From contig NZ_QJSD01000001.1 of assembly GCF_003313245.1 (NCBI RefSeq), positions 496,001 through 560,000 on the forward strand: a DNA stretch of 64,000 nucleotides, given 5' to 3'. The notes beneath the pieces were generated by a model, which saw nothing but the letters and a program-made list of their open reading frames with translations, was not told the DNA's origin and ran no database searches. Positions within the stretch are counted from its first letter, which is position 1; each line of letters opens with the position of its first letter. The DNA is from Primorskyibacter marinus (GTDB lineage: Bacteria > Pseudomonadota > Alphaproteobacteria > Rhodobacterales > Rhodobacteraceae). The translations under genes were made by a program, and so were the position numbers. Positions 54,853 through 64,000 of the stretch are shown in pieces.

Positions 54853-55374
54853 TCAGGCCCCTGCCCCGGCGCGTCGCGGCCGCGACGCCCTGCGGCGGAA
54901 CGGCAAGCGCAGAGCACCGATCAGCATGGACAAGGCCAGACTGCCCGCCAGAAACCCGGTCCCGGCAAATATGACGCCCTCAAAGGTCAAAGGTGCGGCG
55001 GGCTTGTAATCGCGCCATGCAGCGCGGGCAATCTGCGGATCGCTCAGATGCGCGATACGGCTTGCACGGGTGAACGGCCCTGCCGCCCGCAAGGCGTCAA
55101 GATCGGCGGACAGATCGCGATGGCGTGCAATGGTCCGGGTGATGGTCTGGCTGCGCCGCGCGCCAAATGCGCCGCTCTCGCCAAGTTCCGACAACGCCTC
55201 TTGCCGGGACATGCCGACGGCGCTTGCATCCCGGTCGAACTGATCCACGACACGGGCCAGCTCATCGACCGCCCCGCCAAGCCGTTGCGTGTATTGCTGC
55301 GAAAACTCGGGAAACTGCGACAGGCCCGCCGCGCCTGCCAGCCCGCCTGCCAAGGTGAGTGCCCGTACAATCAT
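54853..55374 (-). CDS. DUF2937 family membrane protein
   Basis: This 173-residue protein has an N-terminal helix (RALTLAGGLAGAAGLSQFPEF) and a C-terminal helix (LTFEGVIFAGTGFLAGSLALSMLIG). Between them is a helical, Arg/Asp-rich region (QQYTQRLGGAVDELARVVDQFDRDA) likely to be periplasmic. DUF2937 is of unknown function. The ATG at 55372-55374 follows AAAGGG. It converges with cvpA and is just downstream of proS. Confidence 0.88.
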   Translation of the reverse strand: MIVRALTLAGGLAGAAGLSQFPEFSQQYTQRLGGAVDELARVVDQFDRDASAVGMSRQEALSELGESGAFGARRSQTITRTIARHRDLSADLDALRAAGPFTRASRIAHLSDPQIARAAWRDYKPAAPLTFEGVIFAGTGFLAGSLALSMLIGALRLPFRRRASRPRRAGAGA

Positions 55375-55445
55375 ATGCCTGCCCTTTTTATTGGGCAGCA
55401 TAGCATTATCGCGGCACCGCGAACAGATTCGGGTGCCGCAAAACC

Positions 55446-56789
55446 TTAGACGGCGGCACGCCCGTAGATCTGGGCGATCCGTTCTATCGCCTGTTCGGGC
55501 GGCAGTTCTTCGGATGTGCCCGTCCGGCGCGAGGTCAGTTCCACGACGCCGTTTTTCAACCCGCGCGGACCGACGGTGATCCGCCAAGGCAGACCGATCA
55601 GGTCCATGCCGGCAAATTTCGCGCCCGCGCGTTCGTTGCGGTCATCATATAACGGCTCCAGCCCCAAGGCGGTCAGTGACGCGTATAGCGCCTCGCAGGC
55701 ACCGTCGGCCTCTTCGTCGCCTTGCTTGAGGTTGACGATCCCGCAATGGAACGGCGTTACACCTTCAGGCCAGATGATGCCCTTGTCGTCATGGCTGGCC
55801 TCGATGATCGCGCCGACCAGACGCGACACGCCGATCCCGTGGCTGCCCATATGGACCGGCACGCGGTTGCCGTCGCTGTCAGCGACCGTGGCCCCCATCG
55901 CTTCGGAATATTTGGTGCCGAAATAGAAGATCTGGCCAACCTCGATGCCCCGCGCCTGACGGCGACGCTCTTCTGGCACCTCATTGAACAGGGCCTCGTC
56001 ATGCGTCTCGTCCGTGCGGGCGTAGCGGCTGGTGAATTCCTCCAGAACGGCCTGACACTGCGCATGGCTGTCATAGTCAATCTCGCGGGTGCCGAATTTC
56101 AGATCGGTGATCTGCGCATCATAGAACACTTCCGACTCGCCAGTGTCTGCCAATACGAGGAATTCATGCGTGTTGTCGCCGCCGATGGGTCCGCTATCCG
56201 CGCGCATCGGGATCGCTTGCAGCCCCATGCGTTCATAGGTGCGCAGGTAGGTGACGAGGTGACGGTTATAGGCATGCAACGCGTCCTCTTTAGTCAGGTC
56301 AAAATTATACCCGTCCTTCATGTAGAATTCGCGGCCCCGCATCACGCCAAAGCGCGGGCGGATCTCGTCGCGGAATTTCCACTGGATCTGATAGAGCGTC
56401 AGCGGCAGGTCTTTATAGCTGCCCACATGGCTGCGGAAAATATCCGTCACCAGTTCTTCCGCCGTGGGGGTGAACAGCATGTCGCGATCATGCCGGTCTT
56501 TCATCCGCAGCATTTCCTGACCGTAAGCGTCATAACGACCGGATTCGCGCCACAGGTCGGCGCTTTGCATCGTCGGCATCTGAATGGCGATATGGCCTGC
56601 GCGGGCCTGTTCGTCGTGAACGATATTCTCGATCTTGCGCAGCACCTTGAAGCCCAGTGGCAGCCAGGAATAAATCCCCGCCGACGCCTGTTTTATCATG
56701 CCTGCACGCAGCATGTAGCGATGCGAGACGATCTGCGCCTCGGAGGGCGTTTCCTTGAGCACGGGCAGAAAATAGCGGCTGAGACGCAT
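55446..56789 (-). CDS. proS: Proline--tRNA ligase, short alphaproteobacterial type
   Basis: This 447-residue class II synthetase lacks the ~180-residue INS editing domain of E. coli ProRS (572 residues). It has [41 protein letters not shown], and [21 protein letters not shown] (motif 2). It also has [21 protein letters not shown] (motif 3) and a C-terminal anticodon-binding domain with [18 protein letters not shown] separate trans-editing protein would be needed for Ala-tRNA(Pro). The ATG at 56787-56789 fits the family start. It is divergent from the AI-2E-family gene. Confidence 0.96.
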   Translation of the reverse strand: MRLSRYFLPVLKETPSEAQIVSHRYMLRAGMIKQASAGIYSWLPLGFKVLRKIENIVHDEQARAGHIAIQMPTMQSADLWRESGRYDAYGQEMLRMKDRHDRDMLFTPTAEELVTDIFRSHVGSYKDLPLTLYQIQWKFRDEIRPRFGVMRGREFYMKDGYNFDLTKEDALHAYNRHLVTYLRTYERMGLQAIPMRADSGPIGGDNTHEFLVLADTGESEVFYDAQITDLKFGTREIDYDSHAQCQAVLEEFTSRYARTDETHDEALFNEVPEERRRQARGIEVGQIFYFGTKYSEAMGATVADSDGNRVPVHMGSHGIGVSRLVGAIIEASHDDKGIIWPEGVTPFHCGIVNLKQGDEEADGACEALYASLTALGLEPLYDDRNERAGAKFAGMDLIGLPWRITVGPRGLKNGVVELTSRRTGTSEELPPEQAIERIAQIYGRAAV

Positions 56790-56939
56790 GATGAGTCCTT
56801 GGCGAAGAATTGACAGTCCGACAGGGTGTAGGGCCTTGCCCCCTGTCTGCGCAAGCGGTGCCGCATCATTTTTTGGCCAGCCTCTGCTTGCATGACTCGG
56901 CCAGTTGGGCAATGAGTGACCCTGAGAGGGGCGCGTCGC

Positions 56940-58007
56940 ATGGGTTTACCGGTTCATTATCAGCTTAGATACTGGGGTGCCGCCGCCACCGTGCTGGTGT
57001 TGCTGCTGTGGTTTCTGGGCGATGTCCTGCTGCCCTTTGTCCTGGGCGGCGCGATTGCCTATTTTCTTGACCCGGTCGCGGATCGTCTGGAACGCGCCGG
57101 ATGCTCCAGACCTTTGGCCACGGGCATCATCACCGTGGTGGCCATTATCATCTTCGTATTGATGGCGCTGCTGGTGATCCCGACATTGGTGCAGCAGACG
57201 GTGCAGCTTTTTGAAGTGGCACCAAGGCTTTTCCAGGAACTCCAGAATTTTCTGACCGACCGGTTTCCGTCACTGATGGATCAGGACAGCGCCATACGCC
57301 AGTCCCTGTCCGGATTGGGAGAGACGATCCGCGACCGTGGCGGAGAGTTGTTGAACACGGTTCTGACCTCGGCCGCGTCGATCCTGAACATCGTGCTGTT
57401 GTTCGTGATCGTGCCGGTCGTGGCCGTCTATCTGCTGCTGGACTGGGACAACATGATCGCCCGCCTTGACGAGCTGTTGCCCCGCGACCACGCGTCGACA
57501 ATCCGTCAATTGGCACGCGACATAGACAAGACGCTGGCCGGGTTCATTCGCGGGATGGGCACGGTCTGTCTGGTGCTGGGCGTCTATTACGCCGTCGCGC
57601 TGATGCTGGTGGGGTTGCAATTCGGGTTGGTCGTGGGCGTGGTGGCGGGCTTTCTGACCTTCATTCCCTATATCGGCGCGATTTTCGGCGGCGCACTGGC
57701 GATTGGCCTGGCGCTGTTCCAGTTCTGGGGTGAATGGGTCTGGATCGCCGCCGTGGCCGCGATTTTCTTTCTGGGTCAGTTCATCGAAGGCAACTTCCTG
57801 ACACCAAAGCTGGTGGGCAATTCGGTGGGTCTGCATCCGGTCTGGCTGCTTATGGCGCTGTCGGTTTTCGGGGCGCTGTTCGGATTTGTCGGCATGCTGG
57901 TGGCCGTGCCGGTGGCCGCAGCACTTGGCGTTCTGGCACGTTTCGGCGTATCGCAATACAAGCACAGCATCCTGTATCGCGGCCAGTCCGACCGCGACGA
58001 CGGATAA
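56940..58007 (+). CDS. AI-2E family transporter-like protein
   Basis: The 355-residue membrane protein has about eight helices in the AI-2E/PerM layout: [68 protein letters not shown], and [19 protein letters not shown]. The family exports small molecules or, in a few cases, Na+/H+; the substrate here is not known. It is two bases upstream of the hda gene and in the same operon. Confidence 0.92.
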   Translation: MGLPVHYQLRYWGAAATVLVLLLWFLGDVLLPFVLGGAIAYFLDPVADRLERAGCSRPLATGIITVVAIIIFVLMALLVIPTLVQQTVQLFEVAPRLFQELQNFLTDRFPSLMDQDSAIRQSLSGLGETIRDRGGELLNTVLTSAASILNIVLLFVIVPVVAVYLLLDWDNMIARLDELLPRDHASTIRQLARDIDKTLAGFIRGMGTVCLVLGVYYAVALMLVGLQFGLVVGVVAGFLTFIPYIGAIFGGALAIGLALFQFWGEWVWIAAVAAIFFLGQFIEGNFLTPKLVGNSVGLHPVWLLMALSVFGALFGFVGMLVAVPVAAALGVLARFGVSQYKHSILYRGQSDRDDG

Positions 58008-58010
58008 GCC

Positions 58011-58694
58011 ATGTCGCAGCAACTCAGGATCACTCTGCCGGTTCGTCAGGCGCTGGGGCGCGGGGATTTCTACGTCGCAGAGGCCAATTCCGTCGCCGTC
58101 TCGCAGATCGAGTGCTGGCGCGACTGGCCGGGACGCAAGCTGGTGCTGGCGGGGCCTGAAGGCTCTGGCAAGACCCATCTGGCGCATGTCTGGGCCTCTG
58201 ACAGCGGCGCGCGGATCGTGGACGCCGCAAGCCTGACCGTCGAGGATGTGCCCCACCTCGTCAGCGGGCCGCTTTGCATCGAGGATGTGCCGGCCGTCGC
58301 GGGCGATGATCGCGCCGAACGGGCTTTGCTGCATCTGCACAACCTTGCGCTGGCCGAGGGGCAAACCCTGCTTCTGACCGCTGACCGTCCGCCCTCGAAC
58401 TGGGGTCTGGCGCTGCCGGATCTTGCCAGCCGGATGAACGGCACACCGATGGTGTCGCTTTCCGAACCCGATGATTTGCTGCTGGGGGCTGTGTTGCTGA
58501 AGATGTTTGCAGATCGTCAGATCGTGCCTGCGCCCGATGCGGTGACATACCTTGTGCGCCACATGCACCGGTCCTTCGCCATGGCGGGACAGATTGTCGA
58601 TGCGCTGGACGAAGCCGCCCTTGCCCAGCCGAAAGGCATCAACCGCCCGCTCGCGATCAAAGTCCTTCAACAACTTGATACGTTAGGTGACTAA
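58011..58694 (+). CDS. hda: Hda-like DnaA regulatory inactivator
   Basis: The 227-residue AAA+ protein resembles the DnaA ATPase domain: Walker A AGPEGSGKTHLA, ALLHLHNLALAEGQTLLLTADRPPSNW and LASRMNGTPM. Hda, with the sliding clamp, stimulates ATP hydrolysis by DnaA after replication begins. The sequence opens QLRITLPVRQAL, resembling the clamp-binding motif Q-L-x-L. It lies between the AI-2E gene and ppk1, a linkage that I recall as common in Rhodobacterales. Confidence 0.9.
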   Translation: MSQQLRITLPVRQALGRGDFYVAEANSVAVSQIECWRDWPGRKLVLAGPEGSGKTHLAHVWASDSGARIVDAASLTVEDVPHLVSGPLCIEDVPAVAGDDRAERALLHLHNLALAEGQTLLLTADRPPSNWGLALPDLASRMNGTPMVSLSEPDDLLLGAVLLKMFADRQIVPAPDAVTYLVRHMHRSFAMAGQIVDALDEAALAQPKGINRPLAIKVLQQLDTLGD

Positions 58695-58736
58695 ACCCCA
58701 GATCAGCTCAACGAACCCCAGAGAGATTGCGAATAA

Positions 58737-60911
58737 ATGACCCATGCTGATTTCCTGAAGTGCCCCTTCCCGCCACCGCAAGAGCTTCCGGATTTGGATC
58801 TGACCGGTCCAGGGCGCTACTTCAATCGGGAACTCAGCTGGCTGGGGTTCAACTGGCGCGTCCTGGAGGAGGCGGAAAACCTGCGCACGCCGCTTCTGGA
58901 ACGGCTAAGGTTTCTGTCGATCTCTGCCGCCAATCTGGATGAGTTCTACACCGTGCGCGTCGCGGGCCTGCGAGAGCTGGCGCAGACCGGCAATACCACG
59001 CCGGCGTCTGACGGTCTGACTCCGGCCCAGCAGCTTATCCTGATCGACGAGGACGCCCGCAAGCTGATGGCGCGTCAGCAAGAAGTGCTCAAGACCCTGC
59101 ATGTCGAGTTGGAAGCCGAAGGCATTGTTGTGACGAGTCCCGAGGACCTGGACGCGCAGGACATGGAACATCTCGAAGAGGTGTTCCTGACGCAAGTGTT
59201 TCCGATCCTGTCGCCGCTGGCCATCGACCCTGCACATCCATTCCCGTTCATCGCCAACACCGGCTATTGTCTGGCGCTGCAATTGGAACGCACCCGCGAC
59301 AAGCGTCCCCTTCAGGCGCTGCTGCCGGTTCCCCATCAGGTTGACCGGTTCATCACCCTGCCTGCGGATGCCGGCCGTCATCGGTTCCTGCTGCTCGAAG
59401 ACCTCTTGCTGCTGTATGTCTATCAGTTGTTTCCGGGCTATCGCACAAAAGCGCATTTCGGCTTTCGGGTGTTGCGCGACAGCGATCTGGAAGTCGAGGA
59501 AGAAGCCGAAGACCTGGTCCGCGAATTCGAGGTGGCGCTGAAACGGCGGCGTCGCGGACAGGTGGTGCGCCTGACAATCAGCGCAGGTGCCGCGACAGCC
59601 CTGAAATCGGTGGTCATGCGTGAATTGCACGTCACCGACGGAGAGTTGATAGAGCTTGACGGCATGATCGGGCTTGCCGATCTCAAGGAACTGGTGCTGG
59701 ATGCACGCCAGGACCTGCAATGGCCGAGCTTCAATCCCCGCGTGCCCGAACGTGTACAGGACCATGACGGCGACATGTTCGCGGCGATCCGCCAGAAGGA
59801 CATGCTGCTGCATCATCCCTATGAAACCTTCGACATGGTGGTGCGCTTTCTGGCGCAGGCCGCGCGTGACCCGGATGTGCTGGCGATCAAGCAGACACTG
59901 TACCGGACGTCGCGCAACTCGCCCATCGTCGACGCGCTGTGCGAGGCCGCCGAAGACGGCAAATCCGTCACCGCATTGATCGAGCTGAAAGCGCGGTTCG
60001 ACGAGGCCGCGAACATCCGTCAGGCAAGGCGGCTGGAACGCGCGGGCGCGCATGTGGTCTACGGATTCCTCGACTGGAAGACCCATGCCAAGATCTCGAC
60101 CGTGGTGCGGCGCGAAAACAACAGGCTGGTGACCTATACGCATTACGGCACCGGCAATTACCACCCGATCACGGCCAAGATCTACACGGATCTCAGCTTC
60201 TTCACCTGCGACGCGGCACTGGGACGCGATGCGACCAGGGTGTTCAATTACCTATCGGGCTATGCTTATCCGGAGGCGCTGGAAAACCTGCATATCTCGC
60301 CCCATCAGTTGAAAAGCTTTCTGCTGGAGCAGATCGAGGCAGAGGCCGCCCATGCCGAGGCCGGACGCCCCGCCGACATCTGGGCCAAGGTCAATTCGCT
60401 GGTCGAACCCGAGGTGATCGACGCGCTTTATTCGGCCAGTCAGCGCGGCGTGAAGATCACGCTTGTGGTGCGCGGCATCTGCGGGCTGCGCCCCGGCGTC
60501 AAAGGCCTGTCAGAAAATATCCGCGTGAAATCCATCGTCGGGCGGTTTCTGGAGCATTCGCGCATTGTCTGCTTTGGCAACGGGCGGGGCCTGCCGTCGA
60601 AAAAGGCGCGTGTGTTCATGTCATCGGCCGACTGGATGGGGCGCAACCTCAACCGGCGGGTCGAGACGCTTGTGGAAATCAACAACCCCACCGTCAAGGC
60701 ACAGATCGTCAGTCAGATCATGGCGGCCAACCTTGCCGATGTCGCACAAAGCTGGGTGATGGGACCGGATGGCAAATTCAACCGCGATCCCGTAGAGGCA
60801 GGCACGTTCGCCTTCAACTGCCACCGATTTTTCATGGAAAACCCCTCGCTCTCCGGGCGAGGCTCTGCCGGGGCGTCGGACGTTCCGCAACTTACCCATG
60901 CCGATGATTGA
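58737..60911 (+). CDS. ppk1: Polyphosphate kinase 1
   Basis: The 724-residue enzyme makes polyphosphate from ATP. The autophosphorylated His469 lies in HYGTGNYHPITAKIYTD, and His607 in RFLEHSRIVCFGNG corresponds to the second catalytic His. The N-terminal ELSWLGFNWRVLEEA and DADPSNL-like DLEVEEE regions are typical. ppx follows 51 bases later on the same strand, so the pair makes and breaks polyphosphate. Confidence 0.97.
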   Translation: MTHADFLKCPFPPPQELPDLDLTGPGRYFNRELSWLGFNWRVLEEAENLRTPLLERLRFLSISAANLDEFYTVRVAGLRELAQTGNTTPASDGLTPAQQLILIDEDARKLMARQQEVLKTLHVELEAEGIVVTSPEDLDAQDMEHLEEVFLTQVFPILSPLAIDPAHPFPFIANTGYCLALQLERTRDKRPLQALLPVPHQVDRFITLPADAGRHRFLLLEDLLLLYVYQLFPGYRTKAHFGFRVLRDSDLEVEEEAEDLVREFEVALKRRRRGQVVRLTISAGAATALKSVVMRELHVTDGELIELDGMIGLADLKELVLDARQDLQWPSFNPRVPERVQDHDGDMFAAIRQKDMLLHHPYETFDMVVRFLAQAARDPDVLAIKQTLYRTSRNSPIVDALCEAAEDGKSVTALIELKARFDEAANIRQARRLERAGAHVVYGFLDWKTHAKISTVVRRENNRLVTYTHYGTGNYHPITAKIYTDLSFFTCDAALGRDATRVFNYLSGYAYPEALENLHISPHQLKSFLLEQIEAEAAHAEAGRPADIWAKVNSLVEPEVIDALYSASQRGVKITLVVRGICGLRPGVKGLSENIRVKSIVGRFLEHSRIVCFGNGRGLPSKKARVFMSSADWMGRNLNRRVETLVEINNPTVKAQIVSQIMAANLADVAQSWVMGPDGKFNRDPVEAGTFAFNCHRFFMENPSLSGRGSAGASDVPQLTHADD

Positions 60912-60962
60912 CGCTGCATCCCATGCTGTCGCACCAATCCCTGCATCACTTACGAGGTTCGC

Positions 60963-62513
60963 ATGACGAAACTGGCCGCCACCGCATTGCAAGCCGGAGG
61001 GCCGTTCGCCCGGCCATTGTTCGACGATCCGGAATCGCGCGATCTGTCGCGTGTCGGGGTTTTGGATATCGGGTCAAACTCTGTCCGTCTGGTGGTGTTT
61101 GACGGCGCAGCCCGCAGTCCCGCGTATTTCTACAACGAAAAGCTGATGTGCGCGCTTGGTGCAGGCATGTCCGAAACCGGGCGTCTGAACCCCGAAGGCC
61201 GCAAACGCGCGCTGGCGGCGATCATCCGGTTTCAAACGCTGGCGAACGGGCTGGGCATGGCACCGATCAGCGCCGTGGCAACCGCAGCCGTGCGCGAGGC
61301 TGCGGATGGCGCGGATTTCTGCGCCGAGGTCGAGGCCGAGACCGGCCTCAAGATCCACGTCATCGACGGCGAGGAAGAGGCGCGCCTGTCTGCGCAAGGG
61401 GTTCTGCTGGGCTGGCCCGGCTCTTACGGCCTTGTCTGCGACATTGGTGGATCGTCGATGGAACTGGCCGAGATCGCCCGTGGCCATGTCGGACGCCGGA
61501 CCACCTCGCCGCTGGGGCCGCTGAAACTGCGTGACATTCCGGGCGGTGCCGAGGAACGCAAGGACTATATTCGCAAGACGATCAAGGCGGCGGCCAAGGT
61601 GATGGGGCCGCAGCATGACCGGCTGTTCCTTGTCGGCGGATCCTGGCGTGCCATCGCGCGGATCGACATGGACCGTTTGGGCTATCCTCTGCATGTACTG
61701 CACGAATACCGCATGGACGCCCAGTCCATCGCGGAAACCCTGACCTATATTGCGAAATCCGACCTGGACAAGCTGCGCAGCCGCTGTTCGATCTCCAGCG
61801 CCCGGATGTCGCTGGTACCCTATGCGGCCGAGGTGCTGGGCGAATTGATCGGCATCATTGACCCCAAGGATATTGCCATTTCCAGCTACGGGATCCGCGA
61901 AGGGTTGCTTTACGAACAAATGCCGCAGCGCCTGCGCGACCGTGACCCGTTGATCGAGGCATGCTATTTCGCCGAAGCCAAGGATGCCCGCCTGCCCGGT
62001 TTCGGCCGCCGTCTGTTTGCCTTCGTCGCGCCGCTTTTTCCCACCGCGAACGAGGCACAGATTCGCATCGTCAAGGCCGCATGCCTGCTGAACGATGTCA
62101 GTTGGCGCGCGCATCCCGATTATCGCGCCGAAACCTGCTTTGACAACGCCACCCGCGCCAATCTGGGTGGGCTGAAACATGCCGAACGGATCTTTCTGGG
62201 CCTCGCGCTGCTGCATCGCTACCGCAACAAGCGCGAAGGCACCCGGTTCGAGGATCTTTACGACCTGATCGAACCCGAACAGCGGCAGGAAGCCGAAGTG
62301 CTGGGCAAGGCCATGCGCTTCGGGTCGATGTTGTGGATGTCGGACTTTTCCGCCACCGGTGCTGAGATGGAACTCGATACGGATGCGGGCATTCTGACGC
62401 TGCGCCTGTCAGGCACGGCGCGGTTGCTGTTTGGCGAGGTTGCCGAGGCACGGTTCAAGTCGCTTGCCTCGTCGCTTGGCGTGGATCCGAAAGTGGTCAA
62501 AGCCGAAGCCTGA
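60963..62513 (+). CDS. ppx: Exopolyphosphatase / guanosine pentaphosphate phosphohydrolase family
   Basis: The 516-residue protein of the actin-like ATPase fold has VLDIGSNSVRLVVFDG and VCDIGGSSMELAEI (phosphate-binding loops), AVATAAVREAADGADF and a C-terminal HD-like domain (DVSWRAHPDYRAE). It removes terminal phosphate from polyphosphate. It lies immediately after ppk1, with GAGGTTCGC before the ATG. Confidence 0.95.
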   Translation: MTKLAATALQAGGPFARPLFDDPESRDLSRVGVLDIGSNSVRLVVFDGAARSPAYFYNEKLMCALGAGMSETGRLNPEGRKRALAAIIRFQTLANGLGMAPISAVATAAVREAADGADFCAEVEAETGLKIHVIDGEEEARLSAQGVLLGWPGSYGLVCDIGGSSMELAEIARGHVGRRTTSPLGPLKLRDIPGGAEERKDYIRKTIKAAAKVMGPQHDRLFLVGGSWRAIARIDMDRLGYPLHVLHEYRMDAQSIAETLTYIAKSDLDKLRSRCSISSARMSLVPYAAEVLGELIGIIDPKDIAISSYGIREGLLYEQMPQRLRDRDPLIEACYFAEAKDARLPGFGRRLFAFVAPLFPTANEAQIRIVKAACLLNDVSWRAHPDYRAETCFDNATRANLGGLKHAERIFLGLALLHRYRNKREGTRFEDLYDLIEPEQRQEAEVLGKAMRFGSMLWMSDFSATGAEMELDTDAGILTLRLSGTARLLFGEVAEARFKSLASSLGVDPKVVKAEA

Positions 62514-62546
62514 TCCACGCGTCCCAAACCTGCCAAGCCCTCTGGC

Positions 62547-62924
62547 CTAAAGCTCAATCTCGCCGTCTTTCAGCGGACGGTCCATCGGGGCGGCATCCGG
62601 CTTTCTGCGGATCAGAATGTCCCCATTCGGCAGGATCTCGGGCGCGTCATAGACCGACCAATCCTCTATCTCGGTCATCAGGTCGCGCAACGCCGGGCCC
62701 ATGTTGCGCGCGAAGTTCTTCATCGCGGGCGATACGTCCTGCGCCAGACCCTCCAGTTCTTTCAGGGTCGGACCCATTTCCTCCATGAGGCCACGCATGA
62801 ACAGACGGGCCCCCCGCTCCATCAAACTCGGGGCTTCTTCGGTTTCGGGTGCGGTCTCTTGCGCCGTGGCAACAGCAGGCGTCATGCAAACCGACAGGAT
62901 CAGGGCAAGCGGGATCAGTTTCAT
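62547..62924 (-). CDS. Small exported protein of unknown function
   Basis: The 125-residue protein has a signal peptide (KLIPLALILSVCMTPAVATA-QET) and a helical, acidic, Met-rich mature part (LMERGARLFMRGLMEEMGPTLKELEGLAQDV). It ends APEILPNGDILIRRKPDAAPM. I recognise the type as a common roseobacter protein without known role; some databases mislabel it as an ATPase, but there is no Walker motif. The start could be the ATG at 62924 or the GTG two codons earlier. Confidence 0.82.
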   Translation of the reverse strand: MKLIPLALILSVCMTPAVATAQETAPETEEAPSLMERGARLFMRGLMEEMGPTLKELEGLAQDVSPAMKNFARNMGPALRDLMTEIEDWSVYDAPEILPNGDILIRRKPDAAPMDRPLKDGEIEL

Positions 62925-62963
62925 ACCCACGAATATAGGCGCATTCGGCGCAAAGGTAAGGGT

Positions 62964-63986
62964 CTAGATCTCGATATCCAGCGACACCGGGAAATGGTCG
63001 GATGCTGTCAGCAATGCTTCGCGCAGCTCTGGCGTCTTGTAGCATCCCAGATCGTCGAACGGATGCCAGATGCGCCATTTGGGGCTGGCCGCGCGCAGAT
63101 CTTCTGAGATCATGATATAATCCAGCAGCGCCTGAAGATAACGCCCCTCATGCGCCAGAAAAAACCGCGAGGTCGTTGGCTGCGACCCGATCCGCCGCGC
63201 CAGCGCCTGTTTGGCATGCGGATCGTATAGATGCGGCGCGTCAGCCCCCAGCAAGATCTCGACCGATGATCGCCCGAACAGGTTTTCATATTCATCAAGC
63301 CCCGGACCGTCGTTCAGGTCGCCCAGAAGGATCAGACTTTCACCAGCGGTCAGATGCGCCTTGATCCGGCGGTGCAGCCAGATTGCCTGCGCCAATTGCT
63401 TGCGACGATTGGCAATCGACACCCGCATGATCGCGTCCCGCCCCTTCGCCCCATGCGGTGCCTTTGATTTCAGATGTGCCCCGATCAGCCGCAGCACCTT
63501 GCCCGAGGCTGTTCTGGCCGCAATCTCCAATGGCGGTTTGGAAAACGCGACCCTGTCCTGGGTCGCGTCAATATCCAGATCAATGCGGAAATGGCCGTCA
63601 AAGCGCGGCACCTCACCGCCCACAGATCCGGCGGCGGGCTGGCCCATCGGATCATGGCGCGCCTCCAGCTTGTCGGGATCGTAAAGCAGCGCGATTTCCT
63701 GCTGCGTCTCATTGGCGAACCCGATAATGGCCCGCCGCGCCCGCAGCCCGAAAACCTTTGCAAAACGCTCCAGCGCCTTTGTTCCGTCACGGCGGGCATG
63801 GCTGTCCGGGGCCTCGATCACCATGATCGCGTCGGCATCCAGCGCGGTGAAAACAATCCCCAACGCTTCGGCCTGCTGCGCGCGGGTCACGTCATGGCGC
63901 GCGGACCAGTGGTCATCCACAAGCAACTGTCCGTCGTCGTCAAACAGCGCATTGAACCATTCGACGTTATAGGTGGCGATGCGCAT
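62964..63986 (-). CDS. Endonuclease/exonuclease/phosphatase (EEP) family protein
   Basis: The 340-residue protein has the EEP/DNase I-like fold: RIATYNVEWFNALF (Asn of the metal site), DADAIMVIEAPDS (Glu), GAHLKSKAP, LILLGDLNDGPGLDEY (Asp/Asn) and LLTASDHFPVSLDIEI (catalytic Asp-His). The substrate could be DNA, a phosphodiester or a lipid head group. AGAGG precedes the ATG. No signal peptide is seen. Confidence 0.92.
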   Translation of the reverse strand: MRIATYNVEWFNALFDDDGQLLVDDHWSARHDVTRAQQAEALGIVFTALDADAIMVIEAPDSHARRDGTKALERFAKVFGLRARRAIIGFANETQQEIALLYDPDKLEARHDPMGQPAAGSVGGEVPRFDGHFRIDLDIDATQDRVAFSKPPLEIAARTASGKVLRLIGAHLKSKAPHGAKGRDAIMRVSIANRRKQLAQAIWLHRRIKAHLTAGESLILLGDLNDGPGLDEYENLFGRSSVEILLGADAPHLYDPHAKQALARRIGSQPTTSRFFLAHEGRYLQALLDYIMISEDLRAASPKWRIWHPFDDLGCYKTPELREALLTASDHFPVSLDIEI

Positions 63987-64000
63987 TCAGGCCTCTTGCC

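Noticed and set aside
1-64000. CRISPR arrays, insertion sequences, prophage, tRNA or rRNA genes
   Set aside because: I saw no regularly spaced repeats, no transposase or integrase motifs and no tRNA-like cloverleaf in the gaps by eye; a tRNA search program would be needed to exclude them fully.

Overview
The window is a chromosomal segment of an alphaproteobacterium, most likely a marine Rhodobacteraceae/Roseobacter-group bacterium. I infer this from the GC-rich coding style, gene content (fused-type pntA with pntB, the short ProRS, aerobic cobaltochelatase cobS/cobT, malate synthase G, an ICMT-like methyltransferase) and conserved neighbourhoods (bolA / J-domain gene / cobST, hda-ppk1-ppx, alr-mlaE-mlaF-pqiA-like-radA-cvpA). 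I see no tRNA, rRNA, insertion sequence, prophage or CRISPR array.

Layout. 1-6 kb: the start of a DUF3422 gene, a VOC protein, a secreted ABM-domain protein, pntAB transhydrogenase, and an operon of an MBL-fold exported protein with an ICMT-like membrane methyltransferase. 6-13 kb: SDR-kynU, a gamma-glutamyl-GABA-hydrolase-like amidotransferase, an M20 amidohydrolase, malate synthase G and a small membrane protein. 13-21 kb: pepN, an acyltransferase, a transglycosylase-like protein, gatB, a DUF4177 protein and bolA. 21-30 kb: a J-domain gene, a response regulator / histidine kinase / response regulator set, then on the other strand an ECF sigma factor, an RskA-type anti-sigma factor, a fasciclin protein and an exported MsrB, followed by cobS, a small secreted protein and cobT. 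30-39 kb: an M24 aminopeptidase, DUF427, methyltransferase, M15-like, VOC, alpha/beta hydrolase, MFS transporter and thrS. 39-42 kb: a bufferin-type RiPP operon (DUF2282 precursor, DUF692/MNIO, DUF2063, DoxX). 42-49 kb: small proteins, cspA, metR-like/metF, a stand-alone RAM protein, hisBH and a BCCT transporter. 49-64 kb: alr, mlaEF, pqiA-like, radA, cvpA, DUF2937, proS, an AI-2E-family protein, hda, ppk1, ppx, a small secreted protein and an EEP-family nuclease/phosphatase.

How genes work together. pntAB couples the proton gradient to NADPH supply. The DUF2282-DUF692-DUF2063-DoxX operon is expected to make a cysteine-modified periplasmic copper-binding peptide; it is the most exciting system here, and it carries a strong hairpin between precursor and enzyme genes plus a terminator-like hairpin in its leader. 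The ECF sigma / RskA / fasciclin set resembles, in logic, the mycobacterial SigK-RskA-fasciclin circuit and sits next to a methionine sulfoxide reductase, suggesting envelope or oxidative stress control. CobS and CobT are ATP-driven subunits of aerobic cobalt chelatase. ppk1/ppx make and degrade polyphosphate.

Other points worth a second look are a dispersed palindrome with an invariant CTTGA/TCAAG loop (three copies, one lying in frame inside pepN), an MBL-fold protein whose HxHxDH motif is lost, and MlaEF encoded without an MlaD. Start codons were chosen from ribosome-binding sites, overlaps and family starts, and several are non-ATG.
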